From positions 1-41,176 of the forward strand of contig SDAY01000007.1 in the NCBI GenBank assembly GCA_006212015.1: a stretch of DNA of 41,176 nt, given 5' to 3'. Origin of the DNA: Halothiobacillaceae bacterium. GTDB lineage: Bacteria; Pseudomonadota; Gammaproteobacteria; Halothiobacillales; Halothiobacillaceae. Position 1 is the first letter of the stretch, and every line of letters begins with the position of its first letter. The notes below the pieces were generated by a model. The model searched no databases and had not been told where the DNA came from. It worked only from the letters and a program-made list of their open reading frames with translations. This document shows, piece by piece, positions 19,443 through 27,693 of the stretch. A program made the translations under genes and the position numbers.

Positions 19443-21545
19443 TCAGATCGCGCCGCCCAGCACCGAGATGTCCGCCACCTTGAGGAACAGCGCGCGCAGG
19501 CGGTTCAGCAGGGCGAGGCGGTTGTCGCGCAGGGCGGCGTCCTCGGCCATCACCATCACGCCGTCGAAGAAGGCATCCACGGCCTCGCGCAGGTGGGCCA
19601 GCCGGCCCAGCGCGGCGGTGTAGTCGCCGGCGGCGAACAGCGGGGCCAGCTCGGCCTCGAGCCGCCGCACGCGCGCGGCCAGCTCGCGCTCGGCGGGCTC
19701 GGCCAGCAGGGCCTCGTCGATGGCGGTGGGAAGGTCGCCTTCGACTTTCTTGAGGATGTTGCCGATGCGCTTGTTGGCGGCGGCAAGGGCTTCGGCCTGG
19801 GGCAGGGCGAGGAAGTCGTTGACTGCCTGGGCGCGGCGCTCGAAGTCCAGCGGGCGCGTCGGGCGGGTGGCCAGCACGGATTCAAAAACATCGGCACGAA
19901 TGCCACGATCCAGCGCGTAGGCGCGCATGCGGTCGAGCATGAATTCGAAAAGGTTGCTCACGGCAAGGGGGTTCCCATCACGGAGCACCACGGCATCTTT
20001 GCTGGGAAATTTTGCCTCATAAGCAAAGCCAAGTAGCGCGTGCATGTCCAAATCGAGATTTTTTTCGATCAGGATGCGCAACACACCAAGCGCGGCACGG
20101 CGCAGGGCAAACGGGTCTTTCGAGCCGGTCGGCTCCATGCCGGCTATGGCAAAAATGCCGACCAGGGTGTCCAGCCGCTCGGCCAGGGCGAGGGCCTGGC
20201 CGACGGTGGTCGCAGGCAGCGCGTCCCCGGCACGGCGCGGCATGTAGACCTCGTCCAGCGCCTGCGCGACCTCGGCATGCTCGCCGTCATGACGCGCGAG
20301 GTAGCGGCCCATGACGCCTTGCAGTTCGGGGAACTCGCCGACCATGCCGCTCATCAGGTCGCACTTGGCGAGCAGGGCTGCGCGCGCGGTGCGTTCCATG
20401 TCGGCGCCGGTCAGTCCCGCGATGTGGCGGGCCAGGCGGACCACGCGCTCGGTCTTGTCGAACTGGGTGCCGAGCCGCTGCTGGAACACCACGGTCTTGA
20501 GGCTGTCGAGCTGGGCGGACAGCGGCTGCTTGCGATCCTCGCGCCAGAAGAATTCGGCGTCGGAGAAGCGCGGGCGGATGACGCGCTCGTTGCCCATGCG
20601 CACGGCGGCGGGATCCGTGCTGTCGATGTTGGCGACGGTGATGAAGTGCGGCAGCAGCTCGCCGGCCTCGTCCAGCAGCGGGAAATAGCGCTGGTTGCCC
20701 TGCATGGTGGAGATCAGGGCCTCCTTGGGCACGGCGAGGAAACGCGGCTCGAAGTTGCCGGTCACCACGCGCGGCCATTCGGTCAGCGCGCTTACCTCGT
20801 CGAGCAGGTCCTCATCCAGCACGGCGCGGCCGCCAAGCTCACAGGCGGCGGCCTCGACCTGGGCCTTGATCATGGCGCGGCGGGCGGCGAAATCGGCGAT
20901 GACATGGCCGGTGCCTTCCAGCAGCGCGGCGTATTCGCCGGGCGCGGGCACGATCAGCGGGTCGGGGTGATGGAAGCGGTGGCCGCGGGTGCGCCGGCCG
21001 GTCTGCACGCCGTAGATCTCGGCGTCGATCACCTCATCGCCGAACAGCAGCACGATCCAGTGCACAGGGCGCACGAAGGCGACCTCGCCCGCGCCCCAGC
21101 GCATGCGCTTGGGGATGGGCAGCTCGTCCAGCGCCTGGGCGAGCATGTCCGGGATCAACGCCTGCGCGGGCTGTCCGGGCTGCATGGCGCGGTGGACCAT
21201 CCACGCGCCCTTGTCGGTGGTCAGTTCCTGCAGGTCGTTGACGGTCACGCCGCAGGAGCGGGCGAAGCCTTCCAGGGCCTTGCTCGGGCGGCCTTCACCG
21301 TCGAAGGCGGCGTTCACGGCCGGGCCGCGACGCTCGACCTCGCGGTCGGCCTGGCGCCCGGCCACGCCCCGCACCAGCAAGGCGAGGCGGCGCGGCGCGG
21401 CATAGACGGTATGGCCCTGCGGCGCGAGGCCCGCGTCATGCAGGCGGCGAGTGATGCCGTCGGCCAGCGCGTTGGCGAGGGTGGTGAGGGCCTTCGGCGG
21501 CAGCTCTTCGGCGCCGATTTCGATGAGGAGGTCGTGGGTATTCAT
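19443..21545 (-). CDS. glyS: Glycyl-tRNA synthetase beta subunit
   Basis: The 700-residue beta chain of the alpha2beta2 glycyl-tRNA synthetase. It begins with the conserved LLIEIGAEELPPKAL, and contains GPAVNAAFD, RPVHWIVLLFGDEVI, ALISTMQGNQRYFPL, the HD-like MEPTGSKDPFALRRAALGVLRI and the C-terminal anticodon-binding DALR-like region ending with VMVMAEDAALRDNRLALL. The ATG overlaps the stop of the upstream TOPRIM gene (ATGATGA at 21548-21542), so glyS is translationally coupled to that gene rather than to glyQ. No Shine-Dalgarno is visible. In most proteobacteria glyS directly follows glyQ. Confidence 0.97.
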   Translation of the reverse strand: MNTHDLLIEIGAEELPPKALTTLANALADGITRRLHDAGLAPQGHTVYAAPRRLALLVRGVAGRQADREVERRGPAVNAAFDGEGRPSKALEGFARSCGVTVNDLQELTTDKGAWMVHRAMQPGQPAQALIPDMLAQALDELPIPKRMRWGAGEVAFVRPVHWIVLLFGDEVIDAEIYGVQTGRRTRGHRFHHPDPLIVPAPGEYAALLEGTGHVIADFAARRAMIKAQVEAAACELGGRAVLDEDLLDEVSALTEWPRVVTGNFEPRFLAVPKEALISTMQGNQRYFPLLDEAGELLPHFITVANIDSTDPAAVRMGNERVIRPRFSDAEFFWREDRKQPLSAQLDSLKTVVFQQRLGTQFDKTERVVRLARHIAGLTGADMERTARAALLAKCDLMSGMVGEFPELQGVMGRYLARHDGEHAEVAQALDEVYMPRRAGDALPATTVGQALALAERLDTLVGIFAIAGMEPTGSKDPFALRRAALGVLRILIEKNLDLDMHALLGFAYEAKFPSKDAVVLRDGNPLAVSNLFEFMLDRMRAYALDRGIRADVFESVLATRPTRPLDFERRAQAVNDFLALPQAEALAAANKRIGNILKKVEGDLPTAIDEALLAEPAERELAARVRRLEAELAPLFAAGDYTAALGRLAHLREAVDAFFDGVMVMAEDAALRDNRLALLNRLRALFLKVADISVLGGAI

Positions 21546-22195
21546 CATGGGTAAATTCTTTGTAGCCATTCTTCTAAGCCCATCATCCACGGGTGCGTGG
21601 AATCAAGCTTTTTGTGCATATCTCCGTAGCCAAATGTTGGCTTTTTTTGCCAAGCAAGCCACGTATAAGTCTTGGCTTTGTCATGCCACCTAGTGTTTTG
21701 GATGTGATTGCATGGATGGTGGGCAAGGGATGCCTGAGCCAAATCCAAGCATGGCTTTTGCTCGGCAGAGCAAGATTCGATGAAGAACCTTTCAATGGCT
21801 CCACTATCCTGATGGCTTGGCATAAGCCAAACGCCAACAGGATTGATTACTCCGCTGGAGTGTATGAAGGCATCGCCCGTGCAGCCGAGGGGGTGAGGCT
21901 GAAAATCTTTGTTGGCGAATGCTTGTCTAATTTTACTGATTTGGTCTATGAAGTTGTCATCCGCATCAGCAACAAAGGCGAGGTGAGTGACTTCACCCGT
22001 TTTGATGCGGTCAAGCTCTTCTGGAATGAGTGTTAGTAGATGACTAATCCCGTTGCCTGTATGACCCAAGTCACTGGGCTTGTAAATCTGTATATCTACG
22101 CTGGTAAGGCCTAGTCTTTTATCAAGCATGGTTTTGAAGAAGAACTTCTCTTGTTCGCCTTCAACGATCAGTCTGCGGGAGGCTTGATTGGTCAT
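21545..22195 (-). CDS. TOPRIM-domain protein, DUF3226-like, partner of the adjacent ATPase
   Basis: A 216-residue protein with TOPRIM hallmarks: the glutamate Glu12 in LIVEGEQEKFF and Asp77-x-Asp79 in HLAFVADADDN. GVWLMPSHQDSGAIERFFIE follows, closely resembling the GIW-MP-N-x-x-G-x-LEDF segment of DUF3226 proteins. TOPRIM centres bind Mg2+ and in OLD, Gabija and PARIS systems act as nucleases. The start overlaps the ATPase stop in an ATGA (22192-22195), and the stop overlaps the glyS start. Base composition is clearly lower in GC than in the flanking gly genes, suggesting acquisition. The C-terminal part (RWHDKAKTYTWLAWQKKPT...) is typical of DUF3226/OLD-type TOPRIM partners. Activity is inferred from motifs only. 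Confidence 0.8.
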   Translation of the reverse strand: MTNQASRRLIVEGEQEKFFFKTMLDKRLGLTSVDIQIYKPSDLGHTGNGISHLLTLIPEELDRIKTGEVTHLAFVADADDNFIDQISKIRQAFANKDFQPHPLGCTGDAFIHSSGVINPVGVWLMPSHQDSGAIERFFIESCSAEQKPCLDLAQASLAHHPCNHIQNTRWHDKAKTYTWLAWQKKPTFGYGDMHKKLDSTHPWMMGLEEWLQRIYP

Positions 22196-23382
22196 CGAAT
22201 GTCCCTTCCCATGTCAACCAAGTCCTTTAGTCGATCCTCTTCGTATCTTGTAACGACGGCTTTCCCATCAATGATTGATTGGCCAAGATGGTAGGCGCAG
22301 CCAAGCTCAGGATGGTTCGTGGCTGATTCTGCAAATGAAGCGATACAGTCGCTACTGTGAGTGGTTGCAAAAACCTGGATATCAAATTCAGATGAAAGTG
22401 CGAATATAAAGTCCCAGACTTGTTTTTGCATGCTGTAATGCAACCCGTTCTCAAATTCATCGATTAATAGAAAGCCATGGCGACAATTAACGATGGTGAG
22501 AGCTATTTGAAACAGGCGGCTTACCCCGTCGCCAAGGCTGCCCAAGGATATCGGGCGAGATGATGATGAGAGTCTAGCCATAGGGCGACGAGCCGTTCTT
22601 GGTCGATACCTGTCTACGCTGTCCGTTTCAACGAAGGCAAGATCCACAACATCGTTATCGATGATTTTAATCATATCGATAACTTTTCTTTCCCGTTCTG
22701 TCAGGACAACAAGATCCCATGAAGAGGATAGTGTTTCATTATCAATGAAGGTTGTGGGTACATAACCAAACGGGGTTGAGTTTGCCCGTCTTGATACGGG
22801 GCCTCGCCCTCGCATGATTAACGTATCATTGTCGATGTCTTGGCTGGCTAGAGTAAACTTCGATGCTTCGCCCGAGGCATGATCCGTGTGCGTGGCCTCT
22901 AGGGCGTAAAATACGGGGTAGCCATCTGATGTGTAATTTCTTATATCTTCGATGGATATGATGCGCCGTACCCATTTTGTTCTAACCGAGGGTTCATGTT
23001 CAAGGTCTTGGTCTGCTATATCAACCTCGGTTCTGATAAAAGGAATGGCCTGGATTTTTATATGAAGGCGCTCAGAGTCGCCGATTGATATGCCTTGTCC
23101 ATATTCAGGGAACGACCTGCCGTGGAAGAAGTTTTCTAGGAAATCAGCCTCATATCGAGTCGCGGATTCCCTGCCTCTGATGATTTCTTCATGCTCATGG
23201 GCAAGTCCAAGCATTACGTTTGGATCTCCTTGAGAAGATAAAACCTGCAGGGCTTCCAGTACGCTAGTCTTTCCCGAGCTATTTCTGCCGACTAATAGAT
23301 TCACCCGCCCAAGCTTCTCAAGCTTGAGGCTGCTGAGGCCGCGAAACCCATTGATTTCCAGGTTGTTGAGCAGTAACGACAT
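22192..23382 (-). CDS. AAA/ABC-type ATPase of the OLD/AriA-like class
   Basis: A 396-residue ATPase. It has the N-terminal FxGFRGL motif (INGFRGLSSLKLEKLGRVNL), Walker A GRNSSGKTS (about 32-40), an ABC-like signature in SLGSLGDGVSRL (about 281-289), Walker B GFLLIDEFENGLH (Asp308-Glu309) and a switch His342 in FATTHSSDC. This is the SMC/RecF/OLD-like class found in the ATPase half of split OLD and PARIS (AriA) systems. GGAGGG lies about six bases before ATG 23382. The gene is 17 bases downstream of glyQ and overlaps its TOPRIM partner by four bases. Sampled lines are about 40-50% GC, against about 65% in glyQ. There is no membrane segment, so it is a cytoplasmic protein. Confidence 0.85.
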   Translation of the reverse strand: MSLLLNNLEINGFRGLSSLKLEKLGRVNLLVGRNSSGKTSVLEALQVLSSQGDPNVMLGLAHEHEEIIRGRESATRYEADFLENFFHGRSFPEYGQGISIGDSERLHIKIQAIPFIRTEVDIADQDLEHEPSVRTKWVRRIISIEDIRNYTSDGYPVFYALEATHTDHASGEASKFTLASQDIDNDTLIMRGRGPVSRRANSTPFGYVPTTFIDNETLSSSWDLVVLTERERKVIDMIKIIDNDVVDLAFVETDSVDRYRPRTARRPMARLSSSSRPISLGSLGDGVSRLFQIALTIVNCRHGFLLIDEFENGLHYSMQKQVWDFIFALSSEFDIQVFATTHSSDCIASFAESATNHPELGCAYHLGQSIIDGKAVVTRYEEDRLKDLVDMGRDIR

Positions 23383-23399
23383 GCCAATCCCTCCAGAAA

Positions 23400-24311
23400 T
23401 TAACTCTTACGCCCCATCGGAAAGCCCAGTCGCTCACGCGAGGCGTAGTAGGCCTCGGCCACGGTGCGGGCCAGTTCGCGCACGCGCAGGATGTAGCGCT
23501 GGCGCTCGGTGACGGAGATGGCGCGGCGCGCGTCGAGCAGGTTGAAGGTGTGCGAGGCCTTGAGCACCTGCTCGTAGGCTGGCAGCGGCAGGGGGATGTC
23601 GAGCGCCATCAGGCGCCTGGCCTCCTTCTCGCACTGGTCGAACAGGCCGAACAGGAAATCCACGTCGGCATGCTGGAAGTTGTAGGTGGACTGCTCCACC
23701 TCGTTCTGGTGGTAGACGTCGCCGTAGGTGATGACGCCGTTCGGGGTCCTGGCCCACACCAGGTCGTACACGCTTTCCGCGTTCTGCATGTACATCGCCA
23801 GGCGCTCCAGGCCGTAGGTGATCTCGCCGGTCACCGGGCGGCAGTCGAGCCCGCCGATCTGCTGGAAATAGGTGAACTGGGTCACTTCCATGCCGTTCAG
23901 CCAGACCTCCCAGCCCAGACCCCAGGCGCCGAGGGTGGGGGATTCCCAGTTGTCCTCGACGAAGCGGATGTCGTGGGTCAGCGGGTCGAAGCCGAGCATG
24001 CGCAGCGAGCCGAGGTAGAGCTCCTGGATCGCAAGCGGGGAGGGCTTCATCACCACCTGGAACTGGTAGTAGTGTTGCAGGCGGTTGGGGTTCTCGCCGT
24101 AGCGGCCATCGGTGGGGCGGCGCGAGGGCTGCACGTAGGCGGCGTTCCAGGGCTCCGGGCCGATGGCGCGCAGGAAGGTGGCGGGGTGGAAGGTGCCGGC
24201 CCCCACCTCCATGTCCAGCGGCTGAAGTACGGCGCAGCCCTGGCGGGCCCAGTAGTCCTGCAGGGCGAGGATCAGGCCCTGGAAGGTGGAGAGGTCGTAG
24301 GCGGCAGGCAT
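23400..24311 (-). CDS. glyQ: Glycyl-tRNA synthetase alpha subunit
   Basis: The 303-residue catalytic alpha chain. Conserved class II aminoacyl-tRNA synthetase blocks are plain: [82 protein letters not shown] and [13 protein letters not shown]. It ends in GFPMGRKS. It charges tRNA-Gly together with GlyS, but here the two are separated by an ATPase/TOPRIM pair of 1.8 kb. It is the first gene of this operon. Confidence 0.98.
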   Translation of the reverse strand: MPAAYDLSTFQGLILALQDYWARQGCAVLQPLDMEVGAGTFHPATFLRAIGPEPWNAAYVQPSRRPTDGRYGENPNRLQHYYQFQVVMKPSPLAIQELYLGSLRMLGFDPLTHDIRFVEDNWESPTLGAWGLGWEVWLNGMEVTQFTYFQQIGGLDCRPVTGEITYGLERLAMYMQNAESVYDLVWARTPNGVITYGDVYHQNEVEQSTYNFQHADVDFLFGLFDQCEKEARRLMALDIPLPLPAYEQVLKASHTFNLLDARRAISVTERQRYILRVRELARTVAEAYYASRERLGFPMGRKS

Positions 24312-24339
24312 GGCGTTCTGTGTTCGGTGAAGTCGCGCA

Positions 24340-24345
24340 AGTATA
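24340..24345 (-). promoter_or_regulatory. Candidate -10 element of the glyQ operon
   Basis: TATACT on the minus strand (five of six consensus bases), about 29 bases before the glyQ ATG. The -35 region 17 bases further upstream is poor, so this is tentative. Confidence 0.35.
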
Positions 24346-24375
24346 AGCGCAAGCGCGCATGGAGGGGTTAGCAGC

Positions 24376-24480
24376 CTACAACTCGATCTGCGAGCCGATG
24401 TCCACCACCCGGTGGGTCGGCAGGTGGAAGAACCCGGTCGCGTCGGCGGCGCTGCTTCGTTCGCGCACGCGATTGCGCGG
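24376..24480 (-). pseudogene. Remnant of kup (potassium transporter) 3' end
   Basis: On the minus strand about 33 codons read [20 protein letters not shown], then [13 protein letters not shown], then stop (TAG at 24376-24378). The FF-H/x-LP-x-RVV-x-x-G-x-QIE/VE(L/I) ending is the C-terminus of Kup-family K+ uptake proteins. Nothing upstream continues the transporter; the outer-membrane protein gene begins within about 20 bases. I read it as the stub left by a deletion or rearrangement between glyQ and that gene. Recognition is by eye on a short stretch. Confidence 0.62.
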
Positions 24481-24498
24481 GGGCCGGGTCGACGCGCC

Positions 24499-25431
24499 TC
24501 AGAACCGGTAATTCATGCGCACCGCAAGGGTGTTGATGTGCAGGTCATGGGCTGGCGGGAGCTCGGTGGCCAGGTGGTGGCCGAGCATCAGTTGCAGGTC
24601 AAGGCTCTTCGTCTGCTTGCCGAGCGCCAGAAGATAGCTGCGTCTTAGCTCGGTGGCGTGGTGCGACACCTTCAGCCCCTCGTCCGCGACCTCGAAGACG
24701 CGGCTGCCGACGATGCCGAGCATGCCAAAGTAGCCGTTCTTGCCCAGCCTCAACCCGAATTCCGGCGCCAGGTAGGTGCTTTCTGCGTTTTGAATGTATT
24801 TCGTATTCCTTTCGCGGTCCAGGCTGATGTATTTGACGCCGGCTTTGATGGACAGCTTCATGTCTTGAATGGACATGGATGTGCCCAGGGCGAGGTCAAG
24901 CTGGGATGCGTCGAAGAAATCGTAGTCGCTGAAGTGCACGCCCAGGTGCGTCGACAACCGCCCAGGCAGGCCGCGGACATGCAGGGCGGCGCTGTAGATC
25001 CTGCCGTCATCCGTGGGCGCCAGGTTGTCGTTGATCCGCAGGTAGGTTGCGGACCCGTTGATGTTTTCCCCGAAGGCATAACCCAGCGTCAGGCTTGGCT
25101 TGGTGACCCTGAGATCAGGGCTCTCGAAGCGGTCGGCGGTGGCGTACTGGTAGCCAAGTCCCAGGCTGAACCGATCAAAGGTTCGGCTCAGGCCCAGGTC
25201 GTGTTCAAGGCCGCTGCGCTTTTCGACCGAACCGCTGTAGTCCTTGTAAAGGGACATGGCGCTGAATGCCAGATCACGGTCGGCCGATGCCAGCGGCGAG
25301 GCCAGCAGCAGGCCGAGGAGAAGCTTGCTCGGTAGCGCATTCTTGTTTCGGCGGGCGACATGCCCATGCCCGGAGGGGCGGCATAAGGGGCTGGGGCGCA
25401 CGGATTTATCTTCGGCAGGCGGGGTAGTCAT
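24499..25431 (-). CDS. Outer-membrane beta-barrel protein of unknown function
   Basis: A 310-residue protein. A signal-like segment ([16 protein letters not shown], cleavage before DRDL) is followed by alternating amphipathic strands ([74 protein letters not shown]). The chain ends in an aromatic residue (VRMNYRF), the usual C-terminal signal for outer-membrane insertion. No specific family is recognised. The only in-frame ATG lies at 25431, giving a long 35-residue basic leader before the hydrophobic core; a tempting pair of ATGs about 90 bases downstream is out of frame. The true start may be non-canonical. It faces pdxH divergently across 169 bases with no recognised gene. Confidence 0.7.
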   Translation of the reverse strand: MTTPPAEDKSVRPSPLCRPSGHGHVARRNKNALPSKLLLGLLLASPLASADRDLAFSAMSLYKDYSGSVEKRSGLEHDLGLSRTFDRFSLGLGYQYATADRFESPDLRVTKPSLTLGYAFGENINGSATYLRINDNLAPTDDGRIYSAALHVRGLPGRLSTHLGVHFSDYDFFDASQLDLALGTSMSIQDMKLSIKAGVKYISLDRERNTKYIQNAESTYLAPEFGLRLGKNGYFGMLGIVGSRVFEVADEGLKVSHHATELRRSYLLALGKQTKSLDLQLMLGHHLATELPPAHDLHINTLAVRMNYRF

Positions 25432-25600
25432 GGCGATTGCGGCGACGAACGACAGCGATTCTCATTTAATGATCGAGGGATTGTCAGGTCAAGAGTTTGT
25501 TAATGGACGATCACCTTGCCTTATGGGTTGGGCAGGTGCGAGGTGGACGGCCTTCTTGCTATGGTTGAGGCCTGTCTTGGCAATAAATCGGAGTCCAGCC

Positions 25601-26257
25601 ATGTCTCAGGCGCATGAAGAGATCGACCACCGCAGCACGAGGCGCGAGTTCCTGCACGGCGAGCTGCATCGCGGCGACCTGCTGCAGGAGCCGCACGCCA
25701 TGCTGGCCCGCTGGCTGAAGGACGCCGAGGCGGCGGGCAACTTCGACGTGACCGCGATGGCGCTGGCGACCGCCACGCCGGAAGGTCGCCCGTCCTTGCG
25801 TTGGGTGCTGCTCAAGCACTTCGACGCCAACGGCCTGTGCTTCTATACCGACGGGCGCAGCCGCAAGGGCCGGGATCTGGCGGCCAATCCGCACGCCTCG
25901 CTGGCCTTCTACTGGCCGGAGAACGACCGCCAGGTGCGGGTCGAGGGGCGCATCGAGCGGCTCCCCGAGTCGGACAACCAGGCCTATTTCGACCAGCGCC
26001 CGCTCGGCAGCCGCCTGGCCGCCGCCGCCTCGCACCAGAGCCAGCCCCTGGCGAGCCGCGAGGCGCTGGAGGCGCGCATCGAGGAACTTAAGCGGCAGTA
26101 TCCGGCGGGCGACGTGCCGCGCAACCCGGACTGGGGGGGCTACCGCCTGATCCCCGATATGTACGAGTTCTGGCAGGGGCGCGAGAGCCGCCTGCACGAC
26201 CGCTTCACCTACACCCGCACCGACCGGGGCTGGGCGATCCAGCGGCTGATGCCCTAA
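25601..26257 (+). CDS. pdxH: Pyridoxamine/pyridoxine 5'-phosphate oxidase
   Basis: The 218-residue FMN enzyme that makes pyridoxal 5'-phosphate from PNP or PMP. Conserved blocks are PSLRWVLLKHFDANGLCFYT with RSRKGRDLAANPHASLAFYW (FMN and substrate binding), VRVEGRIERL, and the C-terminal dimerisation region WGGYRLIPDMYEFWQGRESRLHDRF...W.IQRLMP. ATG 25601 is supported by GGAG upstream; earlier in-frame starts lie in poorly conserved sequence. The stop codon is immediately followed by a multi-hairpin repeat. Confidence 0.96.
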   Translation: MSQAHEEIDHRSTRREFLHGELHRGDLLQEPHAMLARWLKDAEAAGNFDVTAMALATATPEGRPSLRWVLLKHFDANGLCFYTDGRSRKGRDLAANPHASLAFYWPENDRQVRVEGRIERLPESDNQAYFDQRPLGSRLAAAASHQSQPLASREALEARIEELKRQYPAGDVPRNPDWGGYRLIPDMYEFWQGRESRLHDRFTYTRTDRGWAIQRLMP

Positions 26258-26354
26258 CAGGATGCTGAAAAACCTCATCCATGAGTTTTTCGTGCAGGAC
26301 ATCCATGTCCCGCCTTAGCAGGCTGCTGAAGTAAGTATTTCAGCAGCCTGCTAA
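26258..26354. repeat. Modular multi-hairpin element, short copy
   Basis: Starts right after the pdxH stop. It contains three consecutive hairpins: GAAAAACCTCAT/ATGAGTTTTTC (one bulge), GGACAT-CC-ATGTCC, and a perfect 16-base-pair stem TTAGCAGGCTGCTGAA/TTCAGCAGCCTGCTAA with a seven-base loop. The outer ends CAGGATGCTGAAA and TTTCAGCAGCCTG form near-perfect terminal inverted repeats. A longer relative lies at 39349-39515. It may also serve as the pdxH transcription end. Confidence 0.85.
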
Positions 26355-26391
26355 AATCGTGGCGTTTTCAGGCCGTTTCGCGTGGAGGTGC

Positions 26392-27003
26392 ATGATGGGC
26401 GAACCCGCATTCAAGATCGATCCCGACCGGCGCTACACCTATGCCGATTACCTGACCTGGCCGGATGAGTTCCGCTGCGAACTGATCGAGGGCAAGGTCT
26501 ACATGATGTCGCCCGCGCCCAGCGTGACGCATCAGGACGCGGTGGGCGAGGTGTTTCGCCAACTGGCCAACCAGCTCAAGGGCGCGTCCTGTCGGCCGCT
26601 GATCGCCCCGCTGGATGTGCGCCTGCCCAGGCTTGGGCGCAGGAACGACAGCGATGAGACGGTCGTGCAGCCCGACGTGATGGTGGTCTGCGACCCGGCC
26701 AAGTTCGATGCGCGCGGGGTCAAGGGTCCGCCGGACTGGGTGATCGAGGTCATTTCGCCCAAGACAGCCTCCCGCGACCAGATCCTCAAGCGGCGCATGT
26801 ACGAGGCCGCCGGGGTGCGCGAGTACTGGATCGTCCACCCCATCGACCGCGTGCTGACCGTCTACGTCCTGCATGACGGCGCATACGGTGCACCGGAGCT
26901 GTTCGAGCTGACGGGGCGCACCGCCTCGTCCATCCTGCCCGAGGTCGTCGTGGATTGGGACGCGCTGCCGCCCGCGCCCCGGGATGATGCCGGCGACGCA
27001 TGA
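26392..27003 (+). CDS. Uma2-family (DUF820) putative endonuclease
   Basis: A 203-residue protein of the Uma2 restriction-endonuclease-like family, common in cyanobacteria and high-GC bacteria. The N-terminal YTYADYLTWPDEFRCELIEGKVYMM is typical. The PD-(D/E)xK core reads QPDVMVVCDPAKF...PDWVIEVISPKT, then RDQILKRRMYEAAGVREYWIVHP. GGAGG is five bases before ATG 26392. The stop overlaps the ung ATG in an ATGA, so the two are co-translated. The biological role of the family is unsettled. Confidence 0.88.
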   Translation: MMGEPAFKIDPDRRYTYADYLTWPDEFRCELIEGKVYMMSPAPSVTHQDAVGEVFRQLANQLKGASCRPLIAPLDVRLPRLGRRNDSDETVVQPDVMVVCDPAKFDARGVKGPPDWVIEVISPKTASRDQILKRRMYEAAGVREYWIVHPIDRVLTVYVLHDGAYGAPELFELTGRTASSILPEVVVDWDALPPAPRDDAGDA

Positions 27004-27680
27004 ATCCCGACCTCTTTCAGCTCGAACCCTCGTGGCAGGCCGCGCTGGCCGATGAGTTCGACCAGCCCTGCATGGTCGGGCTGCGCGCCTTCCTCGCCGC
27101 CGAGCTGAAGGCGGGCAAGCGCATCCACCCCAATCCGGACGAATGGTTCAATGCCTTCAAGCACACCCCGCTGGACGAGGTGCGGGTGGTGATCCTGGGG
27201 CAGGATCCCTACCCCACGCCGGGCCACGCGCATGGCCTGTGCTTCTCGGTGCGGCCGGAGGTGCGGCCCTTGCCCAAGTCCCTGCAGAACATCTTTCGCG
27301 AGCTGGAGGACGATCTCGGCATCCGCAACGGCTGCGGCAGTCTGATCCCCTGGGCCGATCAGGGCGTGCTGCTGCTCAACGCGGTGCTGACGGTGGAGAG
27401 CGGCAAGTCCGCCAGCCACCACGGCAAGGGCTGGGAACGCTTCACCGACCGCGTGGTGCGGGTGCTGGACGCGCGGGAGCGGCCGCTGGTGTTCGTGCTG
27501 TGGGGGCGGCCCGCGCAGCGGAAGGGGGCGCACATCGACCGTAGTCGCCATCGGGTGCTGGAAGCGCCGCATCCCTCGCCGCTCTCCGCCCATCGCGGCT
27601 TCTTCGGCAGCCGGCCGTTCTCGAAGATCAATGCCTTCCTCGAGCAGCAAGGCCAGCCGCCGATCGACTGGCGGACCTGA
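27000..27680 (+). CDS. ung: Uracil-DNA glycosylase, family 1
   Basis: The 226-residue enzyme that removes uracil from DNA. The water-activating Asp69 lies in VVILGQDPYPTPGHAHGLCFSV. The conserved uracil-pocket Asn is in LLLNAVLTVE. The catalytic His is in EAPHPSPLSAHRGFFGSRPFS. The usual YHGPG segment is YPTPG here, a known variation. The start overlaps the upstream Uma2-type gene by four bases. Confidence 0.96.
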   Translation: MNPDLFQLEPSWQAALADEFDQPCMVGLRAFLAAELKAGKRIHPNPDEWFNAFKHTPLDEVRVVILGQDPYPTPGHAHGLCFSVRPEVRPLPKSLQNIFRELEDDLGIRNGCGSLIPWADQGVLLLNAVLTVESGKSASHHGKGWERFTDRVVRVLDARERPLVFVLWGRPAQRKGAHIDRSRHRVLEAPHPSPLSAHRGFFGSRPFSKINAFLEQQGQPPIDWRT

Positions 27681-27693
27681 GCGCCATTCCGTG

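Noticed and set aside
24499-25431. Frameshift at the 5' end of the outer-membrane protein gene
   Set aside because: A well-placed ATG pair near 25360 is out of frame with the barrel, but the in-frame reading already gives a plausible signal peptide; a frameshift is not needed.
25256-25600. A 115-residue N-terminal extension of PdxH
   Set aside because: The upstream in-frame codons overlap the divergent outer-membrane protein region, lack conservation, and a proper GGAG site precedes ATG 25601.
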